The translations under genes and the position numbers were made by a program. Below the pieces are notes generated by a model. That model saw only the letters and a program-made list of their open reading frames with translations. It was not told the origin of the DNA and did not search any database. Below are positions 11,464 through 21,753 of a stretch of 64,000 bases of DNA, piece by piece. The stretch comes from Cryptomeria japonica (Eukaryota; Streptophyta; Pinopsida; Cupressales; Cupressaceae). Position 1 is the stretch's first letter. Each line of letters begins with the position of its first letter. The stretch is from assembly GCF_030272615.1 (NCBI RefSeq), contig NC_081406.1, positions 463,414,072 through 463,478,071 of the forward strand, in the 5' to 3' direction.

Positions 11464-13182
11464 CTAGTCTATGCATATGAGCCTTTCAAACCCACTTGGG
11501 GGTAAAATAGCCCTAAGTTGGCCTTATCTTGAGGAAAAATGCAAATGTTTAAAGGATAAAATCAGTAATTTTCTACATTGCCGACCCAAATCTGTGCAAA
11601 CCTTCTTGTTATTTGTGCCTAAATCTATGCATGAGAGGAGTCCAAACCCACTCAGCAAGAGAAGAGCACCTTAAGTCAGCTAGAAGGAAGGTAAATTCAT
11701 GAGTTTAATAAACAATTATTGGGTTGGCCGACCTATGGAGGTGAAATGAAGGCAAAGGTAAAAAGGAAGCATATAAAACAAAGATCAAATGCTCATCAAA
11801 TTCAATTCGCAACCAATTAAGAGGAGAAGAATTAGGGAGAAGGTCTGTGAATTAGGGTATAAAATCAGATTAAATTTATTTGTGATGCATTATTTGTTTT
11901 TCATTTCATTCATGATATGTTCTTTCTTGCTTTCAGGATGTCAAGAGGACTTCATGACAAGGAAAAGAACACCTTACCCAACACATAGAGCATGCCAACG
12001 TCATGCTTCAATGCAAGGATGAAGACACTTGATGAAAGGAGGCTTCAAGGCATGAAAGAGGACATTGGCATCATGGAGGGTTTTCACATCAATATCAACA
12101 CCAAGATTCACGAGTCTAGGATGGCAACATGAGGAGCTAAACCTATTCAAAGATTTCAACAATGCAATACAAAGGAAGGAGCATCTCAAGGCATAAGGAC
12201 AATGTCATATGATGATCAAGATATTATAAGGATTCAACAAGGAAGAAACAGAAGACTATCTTGCATTCCCTTCGAAAATCCAAGAATAGCAATCAGTAGA
12301 ATAAGGAGAAATCAATAAGGATTGCTTTAAAATGAAGGGATCTACAACATGATAGGCCATATGTAAGACATCAATCACCAATGATCAAGGTATTCCAGGT
12401 GATCAAGGTTGGATAGATCAAGAATAAGTGGGTTCTACATCAAGCCTAGGCATTACAAAGTCTATATCAAACATATTCACCAAGGTGAATTACCCCACAA
12501 AGAGGTAGATTTTTGAATCTCAAAGAGGATTTCATCAAAGCAAGCCATTCAAGTCAAGTATATGCACCATGAAGTTGAAGCAAGCATCATTGGTATGGAG
12601 ATGCAAAAAAAGGAGGACCAAGCATTATCAAACATATACTTCACTAAGCACATGGTCACATAAAAGGATCAAGAACTATCAGGAAGATGGAAGGACACAA
12701 ACATGATCAAGTAGATAGTTTCAGAGGAATTAATCAAAAGCTAAGGACTTGATCATCTAGATGATACAATTTAGGAATATGTCCCACCACCTTCATCATG
12801 TTGAGAAAACTAGATAACGTTGAGTATCAAGAGATATTGCTCAATCACATAAGCTTTGTGATGATTGACTTGGCAAGTTGAGTTGGCATCCAATCATCGT
12901 CAACCTAATCAAGTCAAGCCACATTGACATGTCCAAGTTCATCGTACTTGATTCATCTAATGAATGAGCTAGTGACACATTGCAATGCATCAAAGTTTGT
13001 TCAAGCATACCTAACCTATTTCCTCATTGGTTATAATTCAAGGTGGACATGTGTCCTATTCAATGTAATTATTTAATTGGCTAGAATGGAGTTTGTTATA
13101 ACAAGCCCTAATTAGGGTTTCACTATATTATCTCGACTATTGATTTGATAGTCAATCTGGGTCATTCATTATAATGGGGGTC

Positions 13183-13190
13183 TATAAAAG
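13183..13190 (+). promoter_or_regulatory. TATA box-like motif
   Basis: TATAAAAG followed by GCC in non-coding DNA about 1 kb left of the nested LTR element. It resembles an LTR promoter, but no transcript or gene can be tied to it. Confidence 0.35.
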
Positions 13191-14211
13191 GCCTAGCCTT
13201 TTCATTTGTAAAGGTTAATAGTTGCTAGTCAACAATTAATAGTTCATAGATAGCAGTTAGATAGCAAGTATAGTAGAGTAGGAGGAAAGAAGGAATTGTT
13301 GCCAAGACTTGTTGATTTTAATACATGATCTTCATTGAAGCATGGTGGATTTCTATGTGTAATTTCTACATGTTGCATGGCTTCTTGTTACTTCTCAAGT
13401 TTAGATAAATTTCATATATTGCAATGGAGAAATGTGATGATTTCTTGATGGAATTCCTGTTCATACTATTTGTAATTTGCTGGTTGTAAGTTGCAATGTA
13501 CGGTTAGTCTGAACTTCATTAAGCATAAGTTCAATTGTGAATGTTCACTTAAATTGTGCTAGTTCTAGGTATTTGAATGAATGTTCATGATATGAAAACC
13601 CTTCGTTATTCCTTAGAAGATTGCATTAGTTTTGTGTACTTGTTTCTGCATGGCAAAGCAAAGCTTGATTATGGAATTCGTCTATCAAATCATCATCCTT
13701 TATTGTGATTGTTCTTATGATTAAATTAGATCTCTAAACCCTTTATCTCTTTTGTCTTTTATTTTCCAAGCAAGTTAGTGTAGAGTCCAAGTTCTGGTAG
13801 AGTTCAAGAAAAATGTAAGCCCCCTTGCGATTCCAGCAAAATCACACCATATTCACTAAGTCTATCCCATGCAATTAAGCTACATAGTTCGTATTGTAAA
13901 CCTTGGAGTTTCTTTGATTGATCACTTTGTTTAGCATTCAAAGTTTCTTTGTTCAAGAGATGATAGAATACCTTGGTATTTTATTGTGTTTGCGGTGCAT
14001 TAAAAAACATAAATAGGTGGTTCTAGATGAAAGATAGTTGTGTGTTTGCATGCATGTTTAGTGCATGATTCAAGGAGGTTGTTTGCAACTTTCTCATTGA
14101 GGAGATGTTGGTATGCAATCATTAGTCCCTCATCATCTCTACAATATTTTCTTGATGGATTCCTTGACTAGTGGAATTGTTTGGCAAATTGGATTTGGAG
14201 TTGATTTGGTG

Positions 14212-14216
14212 TCTTT
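14212..14216. repeat. TCTTT target site duplication, left copy
   Basis: TCTTT directly precedes the TGTTG start of the left LTR. An identical TCTTT follows the right LTR at 21749-21753. A 5-bp duplication is the usual integrase footprint. Confidence 0.9.
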
Positions 14217-15378
14217 TGTTGAAAATATTCAAGACTAACCAAGTTACTGAGAGGGGAGGGGTGAATCAGTAACACTTAAAACTTTTAATTCATTTCTGCA
14301 CTTGCATATATTAAACCATTCATTCATTTAATCTACTGTATGCATGAAAGTATAACACTTAACACAAAGATTTGGTGACCCAGAAACCTTCCAAATAGAA
14401 AGTAAAACTGGGGTGGGGATGGTACCCACAAAACTTTGGTACTGCAGTAAAAGTTGGCCGGTTAAGGCTTACAATGATCACTTCTGATGATCTGCCCTGT
14501 TAGAAGCAAATTTGGACTGCTAGGTCCACCTTGTTAGAGGATTTACAAACATACAATGAAGCATGCACTCGGTTAAGAGATTTACAAAAGACTGTTAAGT
14601 CTACCCGATTAAAGGATTTACAAACTGATTCAACTGTTAGGATGAAACAGTAGATCTTGACTTACAACTTTATTGCTGATAAGATCCTTTGAGTATTGAT
14701 CTCCTTCTGAGATAGATATGTCGATTCTGCTCCTTTACTGACTCTGCCAAAATGTTCTGGTCTGCTGCCTTAATGCAATTTCTGCTCTGCTCTTTCTAAT
14801 TTCGCATATTCATACATCTTACATACATTTTCACAACACCAATTCCATATGGTATAATACATCACATATATATACCGTCCATAATTACATTTACATTTCA
14901 TAAAGTTGGCCTCATACAAATTAATAACATAAACTCATTCTTAAGTCGGCCTTACATAGGTGAACAAAATATTATTGAGTCGGTAGATACTCGGTTCCTC
15001 AAGCTGGCTCGGTGATCTTCTGATACACGGCGTCCACTACAGTACTCGGCATCGTCATGCTCTCGGTAAGAGTAGAAGCTCGGTCCATACTAGTCCCGAA
15101 GTGTAGCTTGGAACTCGGTAGCTGTGGTGACTCGGTAGATATAGTGTCACTCGGTAACCACTAGTAACTCAGTAAGAACTGACTTCTCGGTTACTGCTGT
15201 TTGTCTCATATGCTTGGTAAGAGTCTTACTGCTCGGTATGAACTGTTTAATCGGTAAGCTTTACCGAATGCTCGGTATAGGCTGTGGACTGAGTGATGAG
15301 CTCGGTAAGCATTCAAAATCGAATAAGTGTTTTCACTAAGTGTTATTCACTAATGACAAATATATCATTATTCCAACA
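14217..15378 (-). repeat. 3' LTR of the nested element
   Basis: On the + strand it runs TGTTGAAAAT to TTCCAACA, so it has TG/CA ends in both readings. It is 1162 bases, the same length as its partner. At 14980-15320 it carries about a dozen copies of CTCGGTA or close variants. Confidence 0.92.
14980..15320. repeat. Dispersed CTCGGTA (TACCGAG) motif cluster in the LTR
   Basis: CTCGGTAAG, CTCGGTAGC, CTCGGTAGA, CTCGGTAAC, CTCGGTATG and close variants recur about every 20-40 bases. On the element's own strand this lies near the LTR start, in U3, where enhancers sit. The same cluster occurs in the other LTR near 21350-21680. Confidence 0.75.
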
Positions 15379-15390
15379 ATCTCCCCCTTT
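15379..15390 (-). other. Polypurine tract of the nested element
   Basis: Read on the minus strand it is AAAGGGGGAGAT, directly before the TGTTGG start of the 3' LTR. It fixes the element's orientation. Confidence 0.85.
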
Positions 15391-15639
15391 GGCATGAGTG
15401 ACAAAAACACTTATGAGACAAAAATGAATCTGTCATGCTGACTTGATTCTTCAAAATTGATACCAATTGTAGATTGCTGTATATACCTGTATATCTCACT
15501 GTACATAACTCCCCCATAGAATATACATATGATTCTATACTTATCTCTATACCAATTGTTATTTACATTCTCCCCTTGTCTCTAATAATATGTTTCATAT
15601 TCTCCCCCTTTTTGTGAATAATGCCAAAGAATAGATAAC

Positions 15640-18600
15640 TCAAATAGAGATATTAAAGCGTGAGATAAACTCTGAGTGTACCTGTTTGATATGAGCCAAG
15701 GTCTTATCCCAATTTTCTTGCAAAATTGTGCAAATAGACAATGCAACTTGAACTTTGGCTGATAGTTCAATTACATGCTCTGCAACTAAAAAACTGTTAT
15801 CATGGATCAATGTTTTGGAATGTGTAATGTGTTTCTGCATTGTATCCATGTTAGGAAGGATCATATTCTGAATATCTAATAATGTTAACCAGATCCTTGC
15901 ATATTCCCTAAGCAATTCTGATTGCTTATCTGATAGGACTCTGATTTTTGAGTGGTGAGTTAAGCTTGAGCTGGGGTCAAGCTGCAACTATCGTGCACTT
16001 GCTTTCAGATCATCATCAACTTTCTTCAGTTGATCTCTGATTCCTTTTGTGAACTCGGTGACATCACATAACTTTGCAAAGAATGAAGTTACATTATTGA
16101 AAGAATTTTCTAACTTGGCCAAAATAGTGGTCAATTCTACTTGTTTTATTGCTATCTGCTGAGCAATGTGCTCAAGCACTTTGTTATCAAATTTCTTCTC
16201 AGTTCGTTCTATCAGTTTCTCTTCTCCTGATGAATCCTCATTGAATCTATTCACAGCCTCTTCGAGTTGTAGCAAAATGTGTTGAGAGGGATCAACTTTT
16301 ATGCCTAAGGCATCTATAAGAATGGTCTTTGCACCATTTATGATGTTGAATTCCCTATCTCTCTCACTTCTTAATTATTTTTGTTTTGCTTTCTGTTCTA
16401 ACATCTGGCTGATCAATCTCATTTCATCAATTGATGCAGTATTGAGGTCTATTTGTGGTATGACAATCTCTTTATCCAGATCTATATCTTCCTCTATAGC
16501 CTTGCCGGTAAGCAGAAGTTTTAAAGGTGTCTTTTGTATTACTTCTGTGCTTACTTCCTTATCTTTTGATGTAGTTACAATGGTTGATAAGGTTGGACTA
16601 GCTGTTATAACTGGAATAGGAAGACTCATGGATGTACCGACTGTTTCCAAAATTGATGTACATGCAGAAGTGCTGATAGGTGCAAAAGAATGTGTCAAAA
16701 CTGGAGAGGTTGCAAAACTTACTATACATGCTGCAGGAGAAGTTGTGACCTCGGTGACTGAAGAAATCACTTGTTGCTCGGTAGAAGCAACACTCTGCAT
16801 CCCGGTAGATAATGACATGCTCTGCAGCTCGGTGGATGAGGTAACTATTGGAGTCTGGAGCTGAGAGGTGATTGGCAAGGATTGAGCAATAGATGTAGCT
16901 ACTGTGCTCACAATCCTGCTGGCTGAAGCTGATGATGTAACGCCTTTCTGCGGTGAGTGAGGAAGAGATGCAATGACTTTTGCTGCTACCTGCTCAGGAT
17001 CATCTTCTTCATCACCTATTATCACCGTGTCACCTTCTTCTTCTTCACTTATGATTACCATGTCTCCTTCTTCCTCAGCTGCTTCTTCTTCTTCCTTCTC
17101 CTCTTCATCCTCTTCATCCTCTTCTTTTTCACCCTCAGTTGTTACCGTGGGGTCAGATGGCATTGGCAGATTATATATCCTTTTCCACACAATTGTGGCA
17201 TTATTTACTATTGCTTCTATCTGCTTGGAGAGAACTAAGAAGGTATGAAACTTAAGTGTCATTTGGTGTTCATTCTTCTTTAATGCCTCTTTTACTTCTT
17301 TATATGTTAGGTTAGGTAACAACTGTTTCAAGGTTTGTGCATAAATGTCTTTGACAGTTTGCACTGCTGAAGTCCATCTTGGTCTAATCCTGACTAGAAG
17401 CTCATTTGGAATTTGAGAGCTGATATCATCTGGGGTATATTTCCATTTTCCCATTTTATTCAGTAAAAGCTCCTCGATCTGCATCTTTTCTGCATCTGAT
17501 CTATTTTCATACCTCAGTGCCTTGAAGTTAGCCATGCCAGATCCTTGTTCCAACTGCTTCAATTTTTCTTCGAAGGTAGGAGGGGGTCTCCTGAATAGAA
17601 TTTCACTTTCTTTCTGCCCTTTTCTGGTTTTCCTTGTGAACACTACAGTTTTAGGTTTGGGCTTTGTGATTACTACTTTGCCTTTCTTCTTTGATGTTTC
17701 TATTTCCTCCTCTGATTCCTCTTCTGATTCCTCTGTTTTAGCTGCCTTCCTCTTGGTACTAGTGGTGGCCTTTGGAAGCTTGTTTTCAAGCTCAATTCTA
17801 GCTTTGGCCTCATCATAAGTGCCAAATGCAGGGGTGTTGGGAATGGGTGGCTCATTTATCAGGGCTTCTATTATATCCCTTGCTTCATCTATGTTAATTT
17901 CATAGGGTAATGGTTTTACCCATGCCACTCGGGGTATGGCTGCCTGGATGTAAACTTTATCACAGTCTACCATGAAGCATATATCATCCTTGTAATCTTT
18001 TACCAACTTAGGAGGAATCCTGAACCTGTTGTTCATTTTGTCCTTAAATTCTTCAAAATAATTATCCATTACTGTCTCAAAATTCTGACCTATTTCTGCT
18101 ATAAACTCATTTATCTGATACAAAATTGGAGTATCCTTCCTCCATACTACCATGCCTTTAGAAGGGAAAAAGTTTTGTACATAGAAAAATATACAAATCA
18201 ACAAAGAACCAAATTTGCATGGATTATTCTTTGATGTCCTTATACTGTCCATGTTCTTGTTGAATTGTTGTAGTAATACCTCTCCTAGGTCAAAATCCAT
18301 GTTCTTCTTTACTACCTTGTAGGCAAGGTCTACCGCCTCACATGCCACACTATTTAGCCTACTGGAACTATACAGCTTATATGCAATGATAATAATACCA
18401 AATTTAAGTTCAACATTAGATACATTGTTAATTTTCATTCCTCTGCCATCCCATTCGGCTTGAGTTAATTCCTGCAGTTCGTCCCGACCTAGGGTTTTGG
18501 TGGATTTTGCTCTGTCTGACATCGGTAACCCTGTGATTCTATGAATCATCTTCTTTGTTATTAAGATAGGTTGATCTAACCAAAGTTGCCCATCATGTAC

Positions 18601-18963
18601 ATGGCTCAATACATATCTAATCCATTTTACTTGAAAGTTTCTTGGTAGGTGTGGGATATGGGTCAAGCCTTTGATTTCCAAATGTCTATGCTCGGGTTTC
18701 AGGGTTTTGTCAACACATAGCTGATCTAGGGCATTGTCCATTTCCAAAGTTCCTAACTCTTGAATAGTGCATTTGAAATGAGTATGAATGTCATTGATGA
18801 GAAGTACCTTGGAAGGAATTCTGGACTGTGCTCCACTTGGGTCGAGTGATTCTGTGATCGCTGGAACGAGTTTGAAGTTCGGCGCTGTCCATTTAACTCC
18901 TTTCACTAACATATTGGAAGTCTTCTTCACCTTGCTTCTACTGGTTGTGCTAGTAGAAGTCAT
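15640..18963 (-). pseudogene. Large unknown protein of the pol-less LTR element
   Basis: The 862-codon frame starts at 18963 and stops with TAA at 16377-16375. The same frame stays open beyond that to TAG at 15990-15988, and then on to 15640. It is therefore probably a protein of about 1107 codons with two stops. Residues 50-350 look globular, with ILITKKMIHRITGLPM near 133-148 and a hydrophobic helix near 188-198. Residues 400-450 are an acidic then Lys-rich linker. Residues 613-655 are strongly acidic. Ser/Thr-rich sequence follows, and the part beyond the stops is helical and Gln/Glu/Lys-rich. No enzyme motif is seen. The order of parts and the motif resemble ORF3 of LINE A and LINE B. A relation to plant mobile-type or plant transposon-protein domains is possible but unproven. 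Confidence 0.7.
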
Positions 18964-19367
18964 TGCTGAATAACCTGAGTTCCTTTTAGATTCTTCGCTG
19001 CAAATTCATCTTAAATCTCCTTAAGCACTTTGAAAACCTAAGCTCTTCGAATGCTGAATAACGCGGTGAAGAATGAAGTCGATTTTGCCCTTTTTATTAA
19101 AATTCTATCATTAATGCTCGATAAGTGGGTAGGTGAGATGACTTAATGACTTTAGCGATTGCTCAGTAAGACTGACCTAACTCAGTGTTCTTATTTCTGA
19201 CCTAACTCAGTAAGGTCTGCAGTTTTACCATGCTCGGTAACATTCAACTCGGTAAGTGACTTTTCTGTATGTATCGGAAATACTGATTTCATCGATTATG
19301 CTTTTGTATTTTAGAACTGCTTATGGTAAAGCTTTGAAGATGCAGTTCCTTATCTTTTTTAATGGAT
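18964..19367 (-). other. Spacer between the two ORFs of the nested element
   Basis: 404 non-coding bases with more CTCGGTA-type motifs (for example at 19230-19258). Its length argues against simple coupling of the two ORFs. The second may be made from a spliced or separate RNA (inference). Confidence 0.5.
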
Positions 19368-20522
19368 CTAATTTGTAATGGTGGGGTCACCCAATTCTTG
19401 AGTGACAGGACCATTGCATGATTTATCCTGCTCGGTAGATTTAGGAACCCACTGCTGTCTCATCTGTTTCTGAATGTTGTCAGCTTTAGCTTTCTTTTCA
19501 TCTTCAACCTTCTTTGTGTTCATGCAGTTCTTGGCTATATGTCCGAGTTCAGTGCATGTATAACATCTTATGGTTGTATCTTTCTTCCTTAGATGATGCC
19601 TTGTACAATTTAACCCAATGTGTCCATATTCTCCGCAATAATGACATCTGCACCAGGTATTGTAATCCCAACCAAATATTGCTTTGACAATTTGTTCTGC
19701 TGGAGTGAATATCTTTGTTCTACATTCTGATGCTTTGTGACCTTGTTTCTTGCATTTGTGACATTTGCCTTCAAATTTTGGTTTCTCCTTGCATTCACTA
19801 GCCTTGTGACCATGCTGATTACAGTTGTAGCATTTGCCTTTGAATCTTGTCTTTCCATTGCTCCAACATTTGTTTGATGTGTGACCTGTCTTACCACAGT
19901 AATTGCATGTAGGTCTTTGATTTCTTTGGCTACCTTGCTCGGAAGATTCACCTTCTTCATTGTAACCAAGACCGGCTTTATCCTTTTGTTTGTGAAGATT
20001 TTGCTCATTTAATTGATCCAAGTCTGTTTGAATTTTCATCATCCTTTCATTTTGAATATCTAGCTCATTTTTTAAACTTTCATTCTGTTCTTTGAGAATT
20101 CTGATCTCTTCATTTGCATTGGAGAGTTGCTCGGTGAGATCTTCATGCTGTACAATTTCATTGCTTCTTCCTTCTATTTCATTTTGCATTTTATTCCTTT
20201 GTTCCAGGATTTCACAAAATCTTGCAGACTGAATTTCCTGTTCTCTTCTTAGCATCCTTACTTCTTTTTGCAATAATCCATTCTTTTCTAGGAGTTCTTT
20301 GATTGCATTGTTTGCTTCATCTACTTCATTTGAACTACTTGTAGGAAAGAGATCTTCAATTTTTGTTTCAACATACTCATGATCATTTATTTCTTTTGCT
20401 AGTTCCTTTCTTCTTTTTAGGGATTGGGAAAGATGTTCTCTTGCTTCTTTGAGTTGTGCAATGGCCATTTCCAGATCTAGCTTTTCATTCTCAATAGCTT
20501 TGTCAAGTCTGAATATCTCCAT
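19368..20522 (-). CDS. Gag-like protein with five CCHC zinc knuckles
   Basis: An intact 384-codon frame that starts 52 bases after the primer-binding site. Residues 1-180 are a long Glu/Lys/Leu/Gln-rich coiled coil. Residues 206-333 hold five knuckles of the form C-X2-C-X4-H-X4-C: CNYCGKTGHTSNKC (206), CYNCNQHGHKASEC (231), CHKCKKQGHKASEC (254), CHYCGEYGHIGLNC (293) and CYTCTELGHIAKNC (320). Such knuckles bind nucleic acid and package retroelement RNA. A conventional capsid domain is not evident. Gag normally has one or two knuckles, so five is unusual. It could package the element's RNA in particles supplied by a helper element (inference). Confidence 0.8.
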   Translation of the reverse strand: MEIFRLDKAIENEKLDLEMAIAQLKEAREHLSQSLKRRKELAKEINDHEYVETKIEDLFPTSSSNEVDEANNAIKELLEKNGLLQKEVRMLRREQEIQSARFCEILEQRNKMQNEIEGRSNEIVQHEDLTEQLSNANEEIRILKEQNESLKNELDIQNERMMKIQTDLDQLNEQNLHKQKDKAGLGYNEEGESSEQGSQRNQRPTCNYCGKTGHTSNKCWSNGKTRFKGKCYNCNQHGHKASECKEKPKFEGKCHKCKKQGHKASECRTKIFTPAEQIVKAIFGWDYNTWCRCHYCGEYGHIGLNCTRHHLRKKDTTIRCYTCTELGHIAKNCMNTKKVEDEKKAKADNIQKQMRQQWVPKSTEQDKSCNGPVTQELGDPTITN

Positions 20523-20573
20523 TATCTTGATCTTTTCTCAAGCTGTCAAACTTTTACTCTGAGAACCACACTA

Positions 20574-20584
20574 CTCTGATACCA
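20574..20584 (-). other. Primer-binding site (initiator Met tRNA type)
   Basis: On the minus strand, two bases after the 5' LTR ends, the sequence reads TGGTATCAGAG. This is the usual plant retrotransposon primer-binding site, complementary to the 3' end of initiator methionine tRNA. Confidence 0.88.
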
Positions 20585-20586
20585 AT

Positions 20587-21748
20587 TGTTGAAAATATTC
20601 AGGACTAACCAAGTTACTGAGAGGGGAGGGGTGAATCAGTAACACTTAAAACTTTTAATTCATTTCTGCACTTGCATATATTAAACCATTCATTCATTTA
20701 ATCTACTGTATGCATGAAAGTATAACACTTAACACAAAGATTTGGTGACCCAGAAACCTTCCAAATAGAAAGTAAAACTAGGGTGGGGATGGTACCCACA
20801 AAACTTTGGTACTGCAGTAAAAGTTGGCCGGTTAAGGCTTACAATGATCACTTCTGATGATCTGCCCTGTTAGAAGCAAATTTGGACTGCTAGGTCCACC
20901 TTGTTAGAGGATTTACAAACATACAATGAAGCATGCACTCGGTTAAGAGATTTACAAAAGACTGTTAAGTCTACCCGGTTAAAGGATTTACAAACTGATT
21001 CAACTGTTAGGATGAAATAGTAGATCTTGACTTACAACTTTATTGCTGATAAGATCCTTTGAGTATTGATCTCCTTCTGAGATAGATATGTCGATTCTAC
21101 TCCTTTACTGACTCTACCAAAATGTTCTGGTCTGCTGCCTTAATGCAGTTTCTGCTCTGCTCTTTCTAATTTCGCATATTCATACATCTTACATACATTT
21201 TCACAACACCAATTCCATATGGTATAATACATCACATATATATACCGTCCATAATTACATTTACATTTCATAAAGTCGGCCTCATACAAATTAATAACAT
21301 AAACTCATTCTTAAGTCGGCCTTACATAGGTGAACAAAATATTACTGAGTCGGTAGATACTCGGTTCCTCAAGCTGGCTCAGTGATCTTCTGATACATGG
21401 TGTCCACTATAGTACTCGGCATCGTCATGCTCTCGGTAAGAGTAGAAGCTCGGTCCATACTAGTCCCGAAGTGTAGCTTGGAACTCGGTAGCTGTGGTGA
21501 CTCGGTAGATATAGTGTCACTCGGTAACCACTGGTAACTCGGGAAGAACTGACTTCTTGGTTACTGTTGTTTGTCTCATATGCTCGGTAAGAGTCTTACT
21601 GCTCGGTATGAACTGTTTAATCGGTAAGCTTTACCGAATGCTCGGTATAGGCTGTGGACTGAGTGATGAGCTCGGTAAGCATTCAAAATCGAATAAGTGT
21701 TTTCACTAAGTGTTATTCACTAATGACAAATATATCATTATTCCAACA
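20587..21748 (-). repeat. 5' LTR of the nested element
   Basis: 1162 bases, TGTTGAAAAT to TTCCAACA on the + strand, matching 14217-15378 with about 19 differences counted by eye. The minus strand is the coding orientation, as shown by the primer-binding site on its inner side. Confidence 0.92.
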
Positions 21749-21753
21749 TCTTT
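21749..21753. repeat. TCTTT target site duplication, right copy
   Basis: Identical to 14212-14216 and directly after the CA end of the right LTR. Confidence 0.9.

Larger units (their letters stand above)
11464..14216 (+). other. Unassigned CACTA interior, with an LTR-like promoter stretch
   Basis: No coding region is recognised. TATAAAAG at 13183-13190 lies in a leader-like setting (about 13080-13420) resembling the U3/R/U5 of an LTR, but I could not place LTR ends. It may be an old retroelement remnant or CACTA non-coding DNA. The sequence is interrupted at 14216/21749 by the nested LTR element. Confidence 0.4.
14217..21748 (-). mobile_element. LTR retrotransposon without pol (non-autonomous), minus strand
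   Basis: Two LTRs of 1162 bases each bound a 5.2-kb interior, with matching TCTTT duplications outside. On the minus strand the order is 5' LTR, primer-binding site, zinc-knuckle ORF, long unknown ORF, polypurine tract, 3' LTR. I find no protease, integrase, reverse transcriptase or RNase H, so it must use proteins from another element to move. By eye the LTRs differ at about 19 positions, nearly all transitions (about 98.4% identity), which points to a fairly young insertion. It sits inside the CACTA element. Confidence 0.92.

Noticed and set aside
11094-11480. Ser/Leu-rich ORFs over the CT tract
   Set aside because: Produced by the pyrimidine repeat. No conserved domain.
16301-16864. A 187-codon + strand ORF
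   Set aside because: Antisense shadow of the large minus-strand protein.
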